Positions 15,990 through 26,317 are shown, numbered from the stretch's first letter. The stretch is DNA of 43,046 bases from Gemmatimonadetes bacterium 13_1_20CM_4_69_16 (GCA_001919865.1 MNIR01000087.1:1-43046), one strand, 5' to 3'. Notes: generated from the letters alone by a model not told the origin. Made by a program: numbers and translations.

Positions 15990-17285
15990 CTTCCACACCG
16001 GCCCGTCCGGATACGCGTATGCGGCCATGCTTTCGGGACGCATCGTGATGCTGTAGCCGGGGGCGGTGGGCGGCATGTAGTGGCCGTCGCGAATGACCAC
16101 GGGATTCACGAAGTGCTCGTGCAAGTGGTCCACGTACTCGACGACGCGGTCCTCGAGCGACGCGCTGACGCACAGATAGTCGAAGATCGCGAGGTGCTGC
16201 ACGTACTCGCACAGCCCGACCCCGCCGGCATGGGGGCACACGGGAATCCCGAACTGGGCCGCGAGCAGCAGCACGGCCAGCACCTCATTGACGCCGCCCA
16301 GCCGGCAGCTATCGACCTGGCAGAAGCGGATCGCGCCCGCCTGCATGAGCTGCTTGAAGACCACGCGATTCTGGCACTGCTCTCCGGTCGCAACGCCGAT
16401 GGGCGCGACAGCCCGGGCGATCGTGGCGTGGCCGAGCACGTCGTCCGGGCTGGTCGGCTCCTCGATCCACCAGGGATCGAACCGCGCCAGCTCGCGCATC
16501 CAGGCGATCGCCTGGCCCACGTCCCACACCTGGTTGGCGTCGAGCATGAGCTTCCGGTCCGGCCCGATCTCCCGCCGCACCAGGGCGGCCCGTCGCACGT
16601 CGTCCTGAAGATCGCGCCCCACCTTGATCTTGAAGTGCCGCCATCCCCGCTCGACCCCCTCGCGGCACAGCCGGCGGATCTTCTCGTCGGAATACCCGAG
16701 CCAGCCCGCCGAGGTGGTGTAGGCGGGGTAGCCGCGACTTTGCAGCTCCTGCTCCCGCCGGGCGCGGGTGGGAGCGTGCTTTCGCAGTATCGCCAGCGCG
16801 TCCTCGGGAGTGAGGGCATCGGTCAAGTACCGGAAGTCGATGCAGCGGACCAGCTCCTCGGGGCTGAGCGCCGCGAGCAGCTTCCAGAGCGGCTTGCCTT
16901 CCACCTTGGCGTAGAGGTCCCACACGGCATTCACGACGGCGGCCGTCGCGAGGTGCAGCACTCCCTTCTCCGGTCCCACCCAGCGCAGCTGGGAATCGCT
17001 CGTCAGGCGCCGCCAGAACCGCGCCATGTCGGCCTTGATCCCCTCCAGCGTCAGCCCCTGCACGAACGGCGCGAGCGATCGGATCGCGGCGACGCACAGC
17101 TCGTTCCCCCGCCCGGGGGTGAAGGTGAGGCCGTGTCCTTCCAGACCGTCCGAGCGGTCGGTGCGCAACACCGCATAGGCCGCCGAGTAGTCCGGGTCGG
17201 GGCTCATGGCGTCGGACCCGTCCCGCTCTCGCGACGTCGGGAACCGGATGTCGAAGGCGTCGACGCGGGTGATCGTGGTCGGCAT
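15981..17285 (-). CDS. L-fuconate dehydratase (enolase superfamily)
   Basis: A 434-residue protein, typical length for FucD. The N-terminus has [19 protein letters not shown] and [14 protein letters not shown], both diagnostic of fuconate dehydratases. The barrel carries the catalytic KxK (HFKIKVG), metal ligands in [19 protein letters not shown] and ATGEQCQN, and the general-base His in [12 protein letters not shown]. It dehydrates L-fuconate to 2-keto-3-deoxy-L-fuconate. Genes for the steps before and after lie directly upstream in the same operon, which supports the assignment over other sugar-acid dehydratases. Confidence 0.95.
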   Translation of the reverse strand: MPTTITRVDAFDIRFPTSRERDGSDAMSPDPDYSAAYAVLRTDRSDGLEGHGLTFTPGRGNELCVAAIRSLAPFVQGLTLEGIKADMARFWRRLTSDSQLRWVGPEKGVLHLATAAVVNAVWDLYAKVEGKPLWKLLAALSPEELVRCIDFRYLTDALTPEDALAILRKHAPTRARREQELQSRGYPAYTTSAGWLGYSDEKIRRLCREGVERGWRHFKIKVGRDLQDDVRRAALVRREIGPDRKLMLDANQVWDVGQAIAWMRELARFDPWWIEEPTSPDDVLGHATIARAVAPIGVATGEQCQNRVVFKQLMQAGAIRFCQVDSCRLGGVNEVLAVLLLAAQFGIPVCPHAGGVGLCEYVQHLAIFDYLCVSASLEDRVVEYVDHLHEHFVNPVVIRDGHYMPPTAPGYSITMRPESMAAYAYPDGPVWKGG

Positions 17286-17295
17286 CAGCCCTCCG

Positions 17296-18060
17296 TCACA
17301 TGGCGGTGAAGCCGCCGTCGACCGGGAGCGCGATGCCGGTCACGAAGGAGGCCTCGGGCGAGACGAGCCACAGCGCGGCGGCGGCGCACTCCTCGGCCGT
17401 GCCGAGGCGGCCCATCGGTTGGGCGGCGCTGTACTCCGTCCAGGCAGCCGCCGGCTCGGGGCTAGCGTCCGCGAAGCGGCGCAGCATGGGCGTGTCGATG
17501 ATCCCGGGGCAGAGCGCGTTCACACGGATGCCGCAGGTGGCGTAGTCGAGCGCCAGCGCCTTCGCCAGCAGCACGACGGCGCCCTTGGAAGCGCAGTACG
17601 CCGGCGAGTCGCGCTGAGCCACGAGCCCGGTCTTGCTCGCGGTGAACAGAATCACGCCGCCCTCCGGCTGCCGCGACATGATCGGGATGGCATGCCGGGC
17701 CGCGTAGAGCGGGCCCTTCACGTTCACTTCCAGCACGCGGTCGATTTCCTCGTCGGAGCTGTGGGGGAGCAGCTTCGGGAGATTCACGCCGGCGTTACAG
17801 AACAGGATGTCGAGGCGGCCGTACCGCTCGACGCAGAGGTCGATCATCCGCTCGTTGTCGGTGCGGCGGCTCACGTCGGTGCGGATGAAGCAGGCCGTGC
17901 CGCCCGCCTGCACGATCGCGCTCGCCACGGCGGCTCCCTCGGCGTCCTGTATGTCCGCCAGCACGACGCGGGCGCCCTCCTGCGCGAAGCGGAGGGCGCT
18001 GGCCCGGCCGATGCCCGTGCTGGCGCCGGTCACGACGGCCGTCTTCTCCTTAAGGAGCAT
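17296..18060 (-). CDS. SDR oxidoreductase, probable L-fucose dehydrogenase
   Basis: A 254-residue short-chain dehydrogenase. ATG 18060 is preferred over the open frame upstream and overlaps the hydrolase stop by 11 bp. It shows the cofactor loop TGASTGIG (11-18), CNAG, catalytic Ser ~142, and Tyr155/Lys159 in AYCASK; the C-terminus [15 protein letters not shown] is typical. Two SDRs flank the hydrolase gene; the pathway needs one for L-fucose to fuconolactone and one for the ketodeoxyfuconate. I assign this one to the first step by elimination. The roles could be swapped, and the zinc dehydrogenase at 13348 could also do the first step. Confidence 0.85.
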   Translation of the reverse strand: MLLKEKTAVVTGASTGIGRASALRFAQEGARVVLADIQDAEGAAVASAIVQAGGTACFIRTDVSRRTDNERMIDLCVERYGRLDILFCNAGVNLPKLLPHSSDEEIDRVLEVNVKGPLYAARHAIPIMSRQPEGGVILFTASKTGLVAQRDSPAYCASKGAVVLLAKALALDYATCGIRVNALCPGIIDTPMLRRFADASPEPAAAWTEYSAAQPMGRLGTAEECAAAALWLVSPEASFVTGIALPVDGGFTAM

Positions 18061-18925
18061 GTGAGCGGTAGGCACGCAACCGCTGGCGCGCCGAGCCGAG
18101 CCCGTCGATGCCAAGCTCTACCGCGTCGCCGTCTGCCAGGTAACGTGGCGGGCTCTGGCCCAATCCCACGCCCGCGGGTGTACCGGTGGAGATGATGTCC
18201 CCGGGCAAGAGCGTCATGAACTGGCTGATGTAACTGACGAGCGTCGGTACGTCGAAGATGAGCTCGCGGGTCGAGCTGCATTGCTTCATTTCGCCGTTCA
18301 CCTTGAGCCACATCGGGAGGTCGTGCACGTCCGGAATCTCGTCCGGCGTGGCGAGAAACGGTCCCAGCGGCGCGAAGCTGTCGCAGCTCTTGCCCTTCAC
18401 CCACTGGCCACCGCGCTCCAGCTGGAACGACCGCTCGGAGTAATCGTTGTGGAGCAAGTAGCCGGCGATGTGCTCCCCCGCCTTGTCCCGCTCCACGTAC
18501 GCGGCGCGGCGCCCGATCACGACCGCCAGCTCCACTTCCCAGTCCACCTTGGTGCCATTCTTGGGAATGATCACGTCGTCGTTCGGGCCGGTGATGGCGC
18601 TCGTCGCCTTGAAGAACAAGACCGGCTCGTCTGGAACCGCCATCCCGGACTCGCGCGCATGGTCGCGGTAATTGAGGCCGACGCACACGATCTTGCTCGG
18701 TCGGCTCAGCGGCGGCCCCAGCCGGACGCCGTCCGGCACGACCGGCGCACCGCGACCTTCCTGCACGACCCACTGTGCCAGCCGCTCGAGCCCATCCGAC
18801 GCGAAGAACGCCTCATCGTAATCGGCACTTTCCCCCGCGAAGCCCGATGCGTCGATGCGCCTCCCATCGGGCAGGATCACTCCGGGTCGCTCCCGGGCAG
18901 GTGCGCCGAAGCGGATGAGCTTCAT
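18050..18925 (-). CDS. FAH-family hydrolase, probable 2,4-diketo-3-deoxy-L-fuconate hydrolase
   Basis: A 291-residue fumarylacetoacetate-hydrolase-fold protein. Motifs are KIVCVGLNYRDHARESGM, EPVLFFKATSAITGP, the metal-site region VDWEVELAVVIG, GYLLHNDYSER and GDIISTGTPAGVG. In fucose clusters members of this family split 2,4-diketo-3-deoxy-L-fuconate into pyruvate and L-lactate. Its place between the two SDR genes and next to fuconate dehydratase supports that reaction. The product L-lactate would feed LutABC in the same operon. Confidence 0.92.
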   Translation of the reverse strand: MKLIRFGAPARERPGVILPDGRRIDASGFAGESADYDEAFFASDGLERLAQWVVQEGRGAPVVPDGVRLGPPLSRPSKIVCVGLNYRDHARESGMAVPDEPVLFFKATSAITGPNDDVIIPKNGTKVDWEVELAVVIGRRAAYVERDKAGEHIAGYLLHNDYSERSFQLERGGQWVKGKSCDSFAPLGPFLATPDEIPDVHDLPMWLKVNGEMKQCSSTRELIFDVPTLVSYISQFMTLLPGDIISTGTPAGVGLGQSPPRYLADGDAVELGIDGLGSARQRLRAYRSHAP

Positions 18926-18928
18926 CGC

Positions 18929-19735
18929 TTACATCTTCAGGGTGACGAAGCCGCCGTCGATCGCGTAGTTGCTGCCCGTGATGAACGCCGCCGCGTCGGA
19001 GCAGAGAAACAGGGCGAGCTCGGCGATCTCCTCCGGCCGGCCCATCCGGCCGATCGGCTGGCTGCGCGACAGCTCCTCGAACATCTCGCGCTCCCGGCCC
19101 GGATAGTTCTTGGCGAGGAAGCCGTCCACGAATGGGGTGTGGACCCGGCCCGGGGCGATGGAGTTGCAGCGGATCTTGTGGGCGACGTAGTCGCGGGCGA
19201 CCGAGTACGTCATCGTCAGCACGGCACCCTTGCTCATCGAGTAGGCAAACCGATCGGGTATGCCGACCGTGGCCGTGACCGAGGCGATGTTGAGGATGAC
19301 ACCGCCGCGCTGTTTCAGCGCGGGGACGGCCGCCTTCATGCAGTTGTACACGCCTTTGACGTTCACGGCGTAGAGGCGATCGAAGTCATCTTCCGACGTC
19401 TGCTCCACGTTGCCTACGTGCGCGATCCCGGCACTGTTCACCAGGATGTCCAGCGTGTCGAACCGTGAGAGCACCGCCTGAAAGGCGCGCTGCACGTCGA
19501 GCTGGCGACTCACGTCACACGGTACGGCGGCGGCAGCCCCCCCGGCCCCCCCGGCCCCCTCGCCCTTCCCGGCGTCGCACGCTGCGATCTCGCGCACCGT
19601 TTCCGCCGCGGCGCCCTCGACGATGTCCACCACGGCAACCCGCGCGCGCGCTCGCGCGAAGCGCAGCGCAATGGCTCGCCCGATCCCGGACCCGCCCCCG
19701 GTGACGATCGCGACCTTGCCCTCGAGCTCGGTCAC
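18929..19735 (-). CDS. SDR oxidoreductase, probable 2-keto-3-deoxy-L-fuconate dehydrogenase
   Basis: A 268-residue protein; GTG 19735 overlaps the lactonase stop (GTGA). Cofactor loop TGGGSGIG (12-19), NSAG, catalytic Ser152, Tyr165 and Lys169 (YSMSK), and a C-terminus [16 protein letters not shown]. It resembles the 2-keto-3-deoxy-L-fuconate 4-dehydrogenases of fucose clusters ([17 protein letters not shown] region). Residues ~56-70 ([11 protein letters not shown]...) are a glycine/alanine insert, encoded by a C-rich low-complexity stretch (about 19529-19570), in the loop before the conserved CDVS; typical relatives lack it. Confidence 0.88.
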   Translation of the reverse strand: MTELEGKVAIVTGGGSGIGRAIALRFARARARVAVVDIVEGAAAETVREIAACDAGKGEGAGGAGGAAAAVPCDVSRQLDVQRAFQAVLSRFDTLDILVNSAGIAHVGNVEQTSEDDFDRLYAVNVKGVYNCMKAAVPALKQRGGVILNIASVTATVGIPDRFAYSMSKGAVLTMTYSVARDYVAHKIRCNSIAPGRVHTPFVDGFLAKNYPGREREMFEELSRSQPIGRMGRPEEIAELALFLCSDAAAFITGSNYAIDGGFVTLKM

Positions 19736-20601
19736 AGTCTGTAGACGCGCTTGGCGTTGTCAGCGAAGAAACCAGTTCGCTCCGCCGCGCTCCACCCTGC
19801 GGTGAAACGGTCGGTGAACCCGTACCAGTCGCAGTACCTGCCCGCCAGGGTCAGCACCGGCCAATCACTCCCGTACATCACCCGCTCGGTCCCGAAACAC
19901 TCGACGACCGCGGTGGCGTAGGGGACCAGCTCTTGCTCGCGCCAGCCGGCCGGCTCCGCCTCGGTCAGCAGCCCGGACAGCTTGCAGCACACGTTCTCGT
20001 GGGCGGCGAGACGCGCCATGTCCGAGCGCCACGGCTCCAGCCGTCCCGTCCGGATGGCCGGTTTGCCGCAATGGTCGAGCACGAAGCGCGTGTCGGGACA
20101 TTGACGCACCAGATCCGCGACGTCGCGCAGCTGGTCGTGCGTCGCGCAGAGATCGAACGTTAGCCCGCGACGGCCGACCGTCTGGACCCCGAGCACGAAC
20201 GCCGGCTGCAGGCAGAATCCGGCGGGCTGTCCCTGGATGTTGTGACGGATGCCTTTGACCTTGGGCGAGCGCGACAGCCCATCGAGCGTCTGTTCAAGCC
20301 CCCAACCCCCGGCCCCCGACCCCTGCGTAAGATCCGCGAAGGCGACGATGCCGGCGACGCACAGGTCTTCCTCCCCCTCCCGCACCATACGCTCCACGCG
20401 CTGCACTTCGCGCCGCGCTTGCTCGGGCCGACAGTTGGCCTCCACGAACACGACCTGGGGGAGGGACCCGCCTACCTCCCGGGCGGCCGCCGCGTAATCC
20501 GACGGACGGAACGCTCGCCGGATGGACGGCAGCGCTGCGAGCCACGGATAGTCCAGCTCGGCCGGGTCCCAGAAATGCACGTGGGCGTCGACTATCCGCA
20601 C
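19732..20601 (-). CDS. Amidohydrolase, probable L-fuconolactonase
   Basis: A 289-residue TIM-barrel amidohydrolase. GTG 20601 puts the metal-binding [11 protein letters not shown] at the N-terminus as in relatives; the upstream open frame is repeat sequence. Further motifs are [19 protein letters not shown] and MYGSDWPVL with the barrel-end Asp. Close relatives hydrolyse L-fucono- or L-rhamnono-lactone to the sugar acid. It precedes the ketodeoxyfuconate dehydrogenase with a 4-bp overlap, completing the oxidative L-fucose pathway. Confidence 0.92.
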   Translation of the reverse strand: MRIVDAHVHFWDPAELDYPWLAALPSIRRAFRPSDYAAAAREVGGSLPQVVFVEANCRPEQARREVQRVERMVREGEEDLCVAGIVAFADLTQGSGAGGWGLEQTLDGLSRSPKVKGIRHNIQGQPAGFCLQPAFVLGVQTVGRRGLTFDLCATHDQLRDVADLVRQCPDTRFVLDHCGKPAIRTGRLEPWRSDMARLAAHENVCCKLSGLLTEAEPAGWREQELVPYATAVVECFGTERVMYGSDWPVLTLAGRYCDWYGFTDRFTAGWSAAERTGFFADNAKRVYRL

Positions 20602-20660
20602 CCCGCGACCCCGCGCTCCGACTTCCGCGTTTGTCCGTTCCGCCTTCCGCGTTCCGCGTT
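20602..20660. repeat. CTTCCGCGTT repeats between permease and fuconolactonase genes
   Basis: CTTCCGCGTT occurs at 20622-20631 and 20644-20653, followed directly by another CCGCGTT, with related TCCGTT words between. On the coding strand it reads as AACGCGGAA units. This is one of the larger gaps in the operon, and the words look like a short tandem repeat that invaded it. Confidence 0.6.
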
Positions 20661-21625
20661 CACGTCGCCCACCCCGCCCGCAACCGGTCGAGCGCGACGG
20701 CAAGCACGATGATCCCGCCGATGATGATCTCCTGAATGTAGTTGGGCCACGCCATCTGCTGGCAGCCGTTGCGCAAGAACGCCATGATGAGCGCGCCGAC
20801 CACCGAGCCGAACACGCTGCCCTCGCCGCCCTGCAGGCTGCCGCCGCCGATCACCACCGCCGCAATCACGTCCAGCTCGGTGCCGATCGCGACCGTGGGG
20901 TCTCCCTGCCGCAGCCGCGACAGCTGCATCACGCCGGCCAGCCCGAACAGCAGGCCGGCGGAGCCGTAGATCACGAGCTTGAGCCGGTCGGTCGCGATGC
21001 CGCAGGCGCGCGCCGCCAGCTCGTTCGACCCGAGCGCGAACACCCGCCGCCCGAACACGGTGCGGCGCAGCACGGTCGCCGTGAAAACCGCGAGGGCGAG
21101 CGTGATCCACACCCCGGTCGGGAGCACCATCCAGGGGTGACGCGGAAACGTGACCAGCAGATCGTTGAGCCACGTCGGCGGGACGTTCACCGTCTGCTCG
21201 TGCGCTAGCCACTTCGCGACGCCGCGGGCGATGCCAAGCATCCCGAGCGTGGCGATGAACGGCACGACGCGCAAGCCGGTGATGAGGAGGCCGTTCGCGA
21301 GCCCCACGAGCCCGCCGGCGAGCACCGCCGTCCCCAGGGCCGTCGCGGGCGACCAGCCCGCGGCAATCGTGAGCGCGGCCACGACGCCGGTCAGCGCGAT
21401 GGTCGCGCCCACCGACAAATCGATTCCCCCACTGACGATGACGATCGTCATCCCGATGGCCCCAAGGGCGACGATCACCGTTTGCGAGAGGACGATCCGC
21501 AGATTGAACGGCGAGAGATACCGCGCCGGCGCGTCGGTGAGCAGCGCGAACACGGCGACCACCAGCACCAGCGCGAGCGCCGGGCCCAGCCGCGCGAGCG
21601 AGGAGCGCACGGCGTCCGGTGCCAC
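20660..21625 (-). CDS. CUT2 sugar ABC transporter permease (RbsC-like)
   Basis: A 321-residue very hydrophobic protein with about 8-10 membrane segments. Family motifs: GMTIVIVSGGIDLSVGA, GLANGLLIT, VVPFIATLGMLGIARG, GSNELAARACGI and AAVVIGGGSLQGGEGSVFGSVVGAL. GTG 21625 is the likely start, since further upstream the frame runs into the GMC gene. It is the single permease of a ribose-type importer; its ATPase and binding protein are the last two genes of the same operon, 10-13 kb downstream. No second permease is seen. Confidence 0.94.
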   Translation of the reverse strand: MAPDAVRSSLARLGPALALVLVVAVFALLTDAPARYLSPFNLRIVLSQTVIVALGAIGMTIVIVSGGIDLSVGATIALTGVVAALTIAAGWSPATALGTAVLAGGLVGLANGLLITGLRVVPFIATLGMLGIARGVAKWLAHEQTVNVPPTWLNDLLVTFPRHPWMVLPTGVWITLALAVFTATVLRRTVFGRRVFALGSNELAARACGIATDRLKLVIYGSAGLLFGLAGVMQLSRLRQGDPTVAIGTELDVIAAVVIGGGSLQGGEGSVFGSVVGALIMAFLRNGCQQMAWPNYIQEIIIGGIIVLAVALDRLRAGWAT

Positions 21626-21661
21626 GAGCAGCCGTTCCGAGATCGCCAGCTCTGCCCGCCT

Positions 21662-23368
21662 TTACAAGGTTCCGCGCTTCAGCTCCGCCACGGCATAGTC
21701 GCACGCGCGCGCGGTGAGGGCCATGTAGGTGATCGACGGATTCACGCACGACGTGCTGGCCATGCAGGCACCGTCCGTCACGAACAGGTTGGGCACGTCG
21801 TGCGCCTGGTTGTACCCGTTGAGCACCGACGTCTTGGGGTCGCGCCCCATGCGCGCGGTTCCCATCTCGTGGATCGCGAACCCGGGCTCGGCGCCGAGCT
21901 CCCCGCCGCCCCTGTAGGCATCGTGCGTCCGGACGTTTTTACAGCCCGCCGCTTCGAGCATCTCCGCGGCCGACGCCGCCATGTCTTTCCGCATCGCCAA
22001 TTCGTTGTCACCCCACGTGCAGTGGATCTTGAGGAGGGGGATACCGAAGTCGTCCGTCTTGTCGGAGAGCTCCACGTAATTGTCCTCGCGCGGCAGGCAC
22101 TCACCGAACCCCGTCATGCCCATCGACCAGCGGCCGGGGTCGTGCAACTTGCGCTTGAGCTCGACCCCGAACCCGCGCTCGCCACCGCCGCGTCCCCAGC
22201 TCTGCCGGCTGGCGCCGCCCTGGTAGCCGAAGCCTCGCACGTAATCGACCCGGCGGGACGCGTCGTCTCCCAGGTTACGGAACCGCGGGATGTAGATGCC
22301 GTTCGGCCGATTGCCCTGGTAGTAGTGGTCGAGCAGTCCCTCGATGCTCCCGCTCGCACCGGCCAGGAAATGGTGGTCCATCAGATAGTGGCCGAGCACG
22401 CCGCTCGAGTTGGCGAGCCCGTTGGGGAAGCGCGGCGACGTGGAGCTGAGCAGCAGGCGCGTGGTGGCGAGCGTGGAGGCGCAGAGAAAGACGACGCGCG
22501 CCTCGTATTCCCGAGCTTGTTTCGTGACCACGTCCACGACGCGGACGCCCGTCACGCGGTTCTTGGCGGCGTCGTAGATCAGCGAGTGCGCCACGCTGTT
22601 CGGCAGGATAGTGACGCGCCCCGTGGCGCGCGCCGCCGGCAGCGTGGACGACTGGCTCGAAAAGTACGACCCGGTCGAGCAGCCGCGCTCGCACGGGCCG
22701 CAGTAGTGGCACGGCAGCCGGCCGTTCAGCGGCTGCGTGAGAATCGCCACCCGCCCGATGGTCACGTGCCGGTCCGGAAACGCCCGCTCGATCCCCCCCT
22801 TCACGAGGTTCTCGCCGGCGTTCATCTCCATCGGGGGCTGGAACTCGCCGTCGGGGAGCTGCGCCAGGCCCAGCTTCTCGCCGCTCACGCCGATGAACCG
22901 CTCCACGTAGCTGTACCACGGCGCGATGTCGGCGTAGCGGATCGGCCAGTCCACGCCGTGCCCGTCGCGCAGGTTGGCCTCGAAGTCGAGATCGCTCCAG
23001 CGGTACACCTGGCGTCCCCAGATGAGCGACTTGCCGCCGACCTGGTCGCCCTGGATCCAGGTGAACGGCTTGTCCTCGACGTAGGGGTTCTTCGCGTCCT
23101 TGAGGAAGAAGTGCTTGTTCGATTCGCGGAACTGACCCGTGCGCGCCTGGATGGGGTACTCCTCGGCGCCCTTGGTTCCCACCGAGAGTCGCGCGTCGCG
23201 CAGCGGCAGCTCCCAGCTCGGCTTGTGCTCCGTGATGTAGTCCTTGCGGTGCACGACGTCGCGCCCGCGCTCGATCATCAGCGTGCGCAGGCCCTTCTCC
23301 GTGAGCTCCTTCGCCGCCCACCCGCCGGTGATCCCGGAGCCGACCACGATGGCATCGTACGTGATCAT
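21662..23368 (-). CDS. GMC-family FAD-dependent sugar dehydrogenase, large subunit
   Basis: A 568-residue flavoprotein. ATG 23368 overlaps the small-subunit stop (ATGA) and puts the FAD loop VVGSGITGG at residues 8-16. A cysteine motif CHYCGPCERGC lies mid-protein, as in gluconate/glucoside dehydrogenases. The C-terminal GMC signature HEMGTARMGRDP, then NPSITYMALTARACD, holds the catalytic His and Asn. With the Tat-exported small subunit encoded just upstream it should form a membrane-linked periplasmic oxidase of sugars or sugar acids. The substrate is unknown; glycoside 3-dehydrogenases and gluconate 2-dehydrogenases share this layout. No cytochrome c gene is adjacent. Confidence 0.92.
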   Translation of the reverse strand: MITYDAIVVGSGITGGWAAKELTEKGLRTLMIERGRDVVHRKDYITEHKPSWELPLRDARLSVGTKGAEEYPIQARTGQFRESNKHFFLKDAKNPYVEDKPFTWIQGDQVGGKSLIWGRQVYRWSDLDFEANLRDGHGVDWPIRYADIAPWYSYVERFIGVSGEKLGLAQLPDGEFQPPMEMNAGENLVKGGIERAFPDRHVTIGRVAILTQPLNGRLPCHYCGPCERGCSTGSYFSSQSSTLPAARATGRVTILPNSVAHSLIYDAAKNRVTGVRVVDVVTKQAREYEARVVFLCASTLATTRLLLSSTSPRFPNGLANSSGVLGHYLMDHHFLAGASGSIEGLLDHYYQGNRPNGIYIPRFRNLGDDASRRVDYVRGFGYQGGASRQSWGRGGGERGFGVELKRKLHDPGRWSMGMTGFGECLPREDNYVELSDKTDDFGIPLLKIHCTWGDNELAMRKDMAASAAEMLEAAGCKNVRTHDAYRGGGELGAEPGFAIHEMGTARMGRDPKTSVLNGYNQAHDVPNLFVTDGACMASTSCVNPSITYMALTARACDYAVAELKRGTL

Positions 23369-23967
23369 GACCAGGCCCTCCCGACGGACGTGTACGGAAT
23401 GTCGCCGCGGTACGCCCCGAACGGACTGGGGTGCAGCTCCTGCGCGGCACCGACCTGGGACGTGTAGTAGCCGACCAGGGTCAGCTCCTTCATCCGGCGG
23501 AAGAACCACGTCTCCGGAGGGGGCGCCCCCGCTCCGGAGACGGGATACGCCGCCTCGTCCAGCTCGGTGAGCAGCGTGATTTGCTGGGCGGGCGCGCACG
23601 CGAGGAAGGCCTTTCCCTGTTGGGATCGCGCCCGTGCATCGACGTCCGCCAGGCCCGCCAGGAAGCGGTCACGCTCGGCGGTCGGGTAGTGATCGCTGAG
23701 CAGCGTGTCGACGAAGCGGTGCACTCCCGCGGCGCGGGCACCAGGTGTGTCGGTACGGGGGATGATGTGCTCCGCCATGACGGCGACCAGCTCTAGCTGG
23801 CTCGGGCTCAAGGTACGCGGCGCCCAACCTTGCGCCGTCGCCCAGGCGCGGCGCGTGGCCGCGTCGAGCACGCCCGCCATGGTGGGTGCGGAGATGACGC
23901 CCCCGAGTAGCACCGCTACCCGCGCGAGCGCCTCGCGTCGAGTGATCTCGCCGTTGCTTTCGCTCAT
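23365..23967 (-). CDS. Gluconate 2-dehydrogenase subunit 3-like protein with Tat signal
   Basis: A 200-residue protein. ATG 23967 overlaps the MFS stop (ATGA). The N-terminus ITRREALARVAVLLGG is a twin-arginine signal. The rest fits the gluconate 2-dehydrogenase subunit 3 family (LSPSQLELVAVMAEHIIPRTDTPGA, then FFRRMKELTLVGYYTS and FGAYRGDIPY). Such subunits carry the GMC partner, which lacks its own signal, across the membrane. The two genes overlap by 4 bp, consistent with a 1:1 complex. Confidence 0.9.
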   Translation of the reverse strand: MSESNGEITRREALARVAVLLGGVISAPTMAGVLDAATRRAWATAQGWAPRTLSPSQLELVAVMAEHIIPRTDTPGARAAGVHRFVDTLLSDHYPTAERDRFLAGLADVDARARSQQGKAFLACAPAQQITLLTELDEAAYPVSGAGAPPPETWFFRRMKELTLVGYYTSQVGAAQELHPSPFGAYRGDIPYTSVGRAWS

Positions 23968-25274
23968 TGTCGTGCCTCTTTGAAGAGAATGCCGCGGGTC
24001 GCTCCGCCAATCTGCGCGGGCTCGAGCCGCGGGACAAGAACGTGAATGATGATCCAGGCTGTGACGTAGGCGAGGCCGCAGACTACGAAGATCGGCGCGT
24101 AGTCGTTCCCGTTGGCCTGGAGGATCCGGCCGGTGACCCGCTGGAACAGTACACCCCCCATCGCTCCCGCGAACGCCCCGATCCCGACCACGGACCCGAC
24201 CGCCTGCCGCGGAAACATGTCGCTGGCCAGGGTATAGACGTTGGCGGACCACGCCTGGTGGGCCGCCGCGGCGACGCTCACGATCAGCACGGCGATCCAC
24301 AAGCTCTTGGCCAGCGGCGCGAGCGCCGTCGGCACGATCAACAGGGCCATCGCGAGCATCGCCGTCTTGCGCGCGCGGTTCACCGTCCAGCCGTGCTTGA
24401 TCAGGGCACTCGAGAGCCACCCCCCGCCGATCGATCCGGCGTCCGCCACGAGATACACCACGATCAGCGGCAGCGCGAGCTGTGCCAGCTTGATGCCGTA
24501 CCTGGTGTCGAGAAATTTCGGGAGCCAGTACAGGTAGAACCACCAGATGGGATCGGCCAGCAGTTTTCCCACCGCGAACGCCCAGGTCTGCCTCGCGCCG
24601 AGCAGCCCGATCCATGGAATTGCCGCCACCGCCGACTCTGCCGGATCGCTGCGGATGTGGGCCAGTTCGGCGCCGGAGACTTTGGGGTGGGTCTCCGGGC
24701 TGCGGTACAGGGCGAGCCACAGCACCAGCCACACGAAACCGACCGAGCCGGTCGCGATGAAGGCCCAGCGCCACCCCCACGTGAGCGCGATCCAGGGAAC
24801 GACGAGTGGGGTGATGATCGCGCCCGTGTTGGTGCCCGCGTTGAAAATGCCCGCGGCGAGGGCGCGCTCCCGTTTTGGGAACCATTCCGCCACGGTCTTG
24901 ATCGCCCCGGGGAAGTTGGCGGATTCGCCCAGCCCGAGCAGCGCCCGCGCGGCCGAGAACCCCGCCGTGGTGCGGGCGAAAGCGTGGCCGATCGCGGCGA
25001 CGCTCCACGCGACGACGGCGACCGCGAAGCCGCGCCGCACGCCCACCCGGTCCAATAGCCTGCCCGCGGCCAGGAATCCGAAGGCGTACACCAGGCTGAA
25101 CCAGGACACGACGTCGCCGTACTGCGACTCGGACCAGTGCAGCTCGCGCTGCAACGTGGGTGCGAGGATGCCGAGCACCTGGCGGTCGACATAATTGATC
25201 GTCGTGACCAGGAACAACAGCGCACACACGGTCCAGCGGTAGCCGAATCGCCGCGGCGCGACTGGATTGCTCAT
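23964..25274 (-). CDS. MFS transporter, hexuronate (ExuT/ACS-family) type
   Basis: A 436-residue protein with about 12 membrane segments; ATG 25274 overlaps the uxuA stop. It shows the anion:cation symporter signature: [16 protein letters not shown], the loop-2/3 [50 protein letters not shown], and [12 protein letters not shown]. This subfamily imports galacturonate and glucuronate. Its place beside mannonate dehydratase, KDG kinase and KDPG aldolase genes fits uronate uptake, complementing the ABC importer. Confidence 0.92.
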   Translation of the reverse strand: MSNPVAPRRFGYRWTVCALLFLVTTINYVDRQVLGILAPTLQRELHWSESQYGDVVSWFSLVYAFGFLAAGRLLDRVGVRRGFAVAVVAWSVAAIGHAFARTTAGFSAARALLGLGESANFPGAIKTVAEWFPKRERALAAGIFNAGTNTGAIITPLVVPWIALTWGWRWAFIATGSVGFVWLVLWLALYRSPETHPKVSGAELAHIRSDPAESAVAAIPWIGLLGARQTWAFAVGKLLADPIWWFYLYWLPKFLDTRYGIKLAQLALPLIVVYLVADAGSIGGGWLSSALIKHGWTVNRARKTAMLAMALLIVPTALAPLAKSLWIAVLIVSVAAAAHQAWSANVYTLASDMFPRQAVGSVVGIGAFAGAMGGVLFQRVTGRILQANGNDYAPIFVVCGLAYVTAWIIIHVLVPRLEPAQIGGATRGILFKEARQ

Positions 25275-26317
25275 CGCTCGCTTCGCTCCAGCGCTTCCCA
25301 CAGTCCCTGCAGGTACATCACGCCGAGCGCGCGATCGTACAGGCCGTAGCCGGGGCGTCCCGTCTCGCCCCAGATCATGCGGCCGTGATCGGGGCGCACC
25401 GGGCCCGCGAATCCGGCATCCCTTAAGGCGCGCAACACCTGGAGCAGGTCCACGCTGCCGCTCGCGGACGGGTGGGCGGTCTCGTGGAACCGGCGCGGGC
25501 CCGTGATGCGGATGTTGCGGCAGTGCGCGAAGTGAATGCGGCCCAGGTCGCCGAGCCGGCGTGCCATGGCCGGCAGGTCGTTCTCGGGGCTCGCACCGAG
25601 CGAGCCGGTGCAGAAGGTCACGCCGTTGGCCGGGCTGTCGACCAGCGCGACGAGCCGCTCGAGGGCGGCCGCGTTCGTAATGATTCGCGGCAGCCCGAAG
25701 ATGGGCCAGGGAGGATCGTCCGGGTGGATCGCCATCCGCACACCCGCCTGGTCGGCGACCGGCACGACGCGCTCGAGGAAGTACGCGAGATTGTCCCACA
25801 GCCGCTCCGCGTCCACCGCGCGGTAGGCCGCGAGCAGCGCCTGCAGCTCGCCCGCCCCGTAGGCCGCGGCCCACCCCGGCAGCTCTCCCGTGCCGCGCGA
25901 CAGGTCGATGGCGGCGAGCGCACGATCGTCGTACGCCAGCGCCGTCGAGCCGTCGGGTAGTCGGTGGGCGAGGTCGGTGCGCGTCCAATCGAACACGGGC
26001 ATGAAGTTGTAGCACAACACCGGCACCCCGAGCTCCCCCATGCTCCGGACGCTGGTGCAGTAGTGCTCGATCAGCCGGTCACGAGCGGGCCGGCCCAGCT
26101 TGATGTCTTCGTGGACGGGGATGCTCTCCACGACGGCGAAGCACAGCTCGGCGTCCTCGATCTGTCCCTTCAGGGTGCCGAGCCGCTCGCGTCGCCACGG
26201 GTCGCCGACCGGCACGTCGTACAGGGCGCTCACGACGCCCCGGACCCCCGGGATCTGACGGATGTAGGCGAGCGGAATCGGGTCCGTCGGGCCGAACCAG
26301 CGAAAGCTCGGGATCAC
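25271..26317 (-). CDS. uxuA: Mannonate dehydratase
   Basis: A 348-residue protein; GTG 26317 overlaps the KDG kinase stop (GTGA). It matches Uxu[35 protein letters not shown] at the start, [60 protein letters not shown] and [11 protein letters not shown]. These carry the His, Cys and Asp ligands of the metal-dependent TIM barrel. It dehydrates D-mannonate to 2-keto-3-deoxygluconate in the glucuronate branch, which the next two enzymes convert to pyruvate and glyceraldehyde 3-phosphate. Confidence 0.96.
   Translation of the reverse strand: MIPSFRWFGPTDPIPLAYIRQIPGVRGVVSALYDVPVGDPWRRERLGTLKGQIEDAELCFAVVESIPVHEDIKLGRPARDRLIEHYCTSVRSMGELGVPVLCYNFMPVFDWTRTDLAHRLPDGSTALAYDDRALAAIDLSRGTGELPGWAAAYGAGELQALLAAYRAVDAERLWDNLAYFLERVVPVADQAGVRMAIHPDDPPWPIFGLPRIITNAAALERLVALVDSPANGVTFCTGSLGASPENDLPAMARRLGDLGRIHFAHCRNIRITGPRRFHETAHPSASGSVDLLQVLRALRDAGFAGPVRPDHGRMIWGETGRPGYGLYDRALGVMYLQGLWEALERSER

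Noticed and set aside
21482-23467. A 661-codon plus-strand open frame opposite the GMC dehydrogenase
   Set aside because: The minus strand encodes a clear GMC protein with complete motifs. The plus-strand frame has no recognisable motif, and long antisense frames are expected at this GC content.
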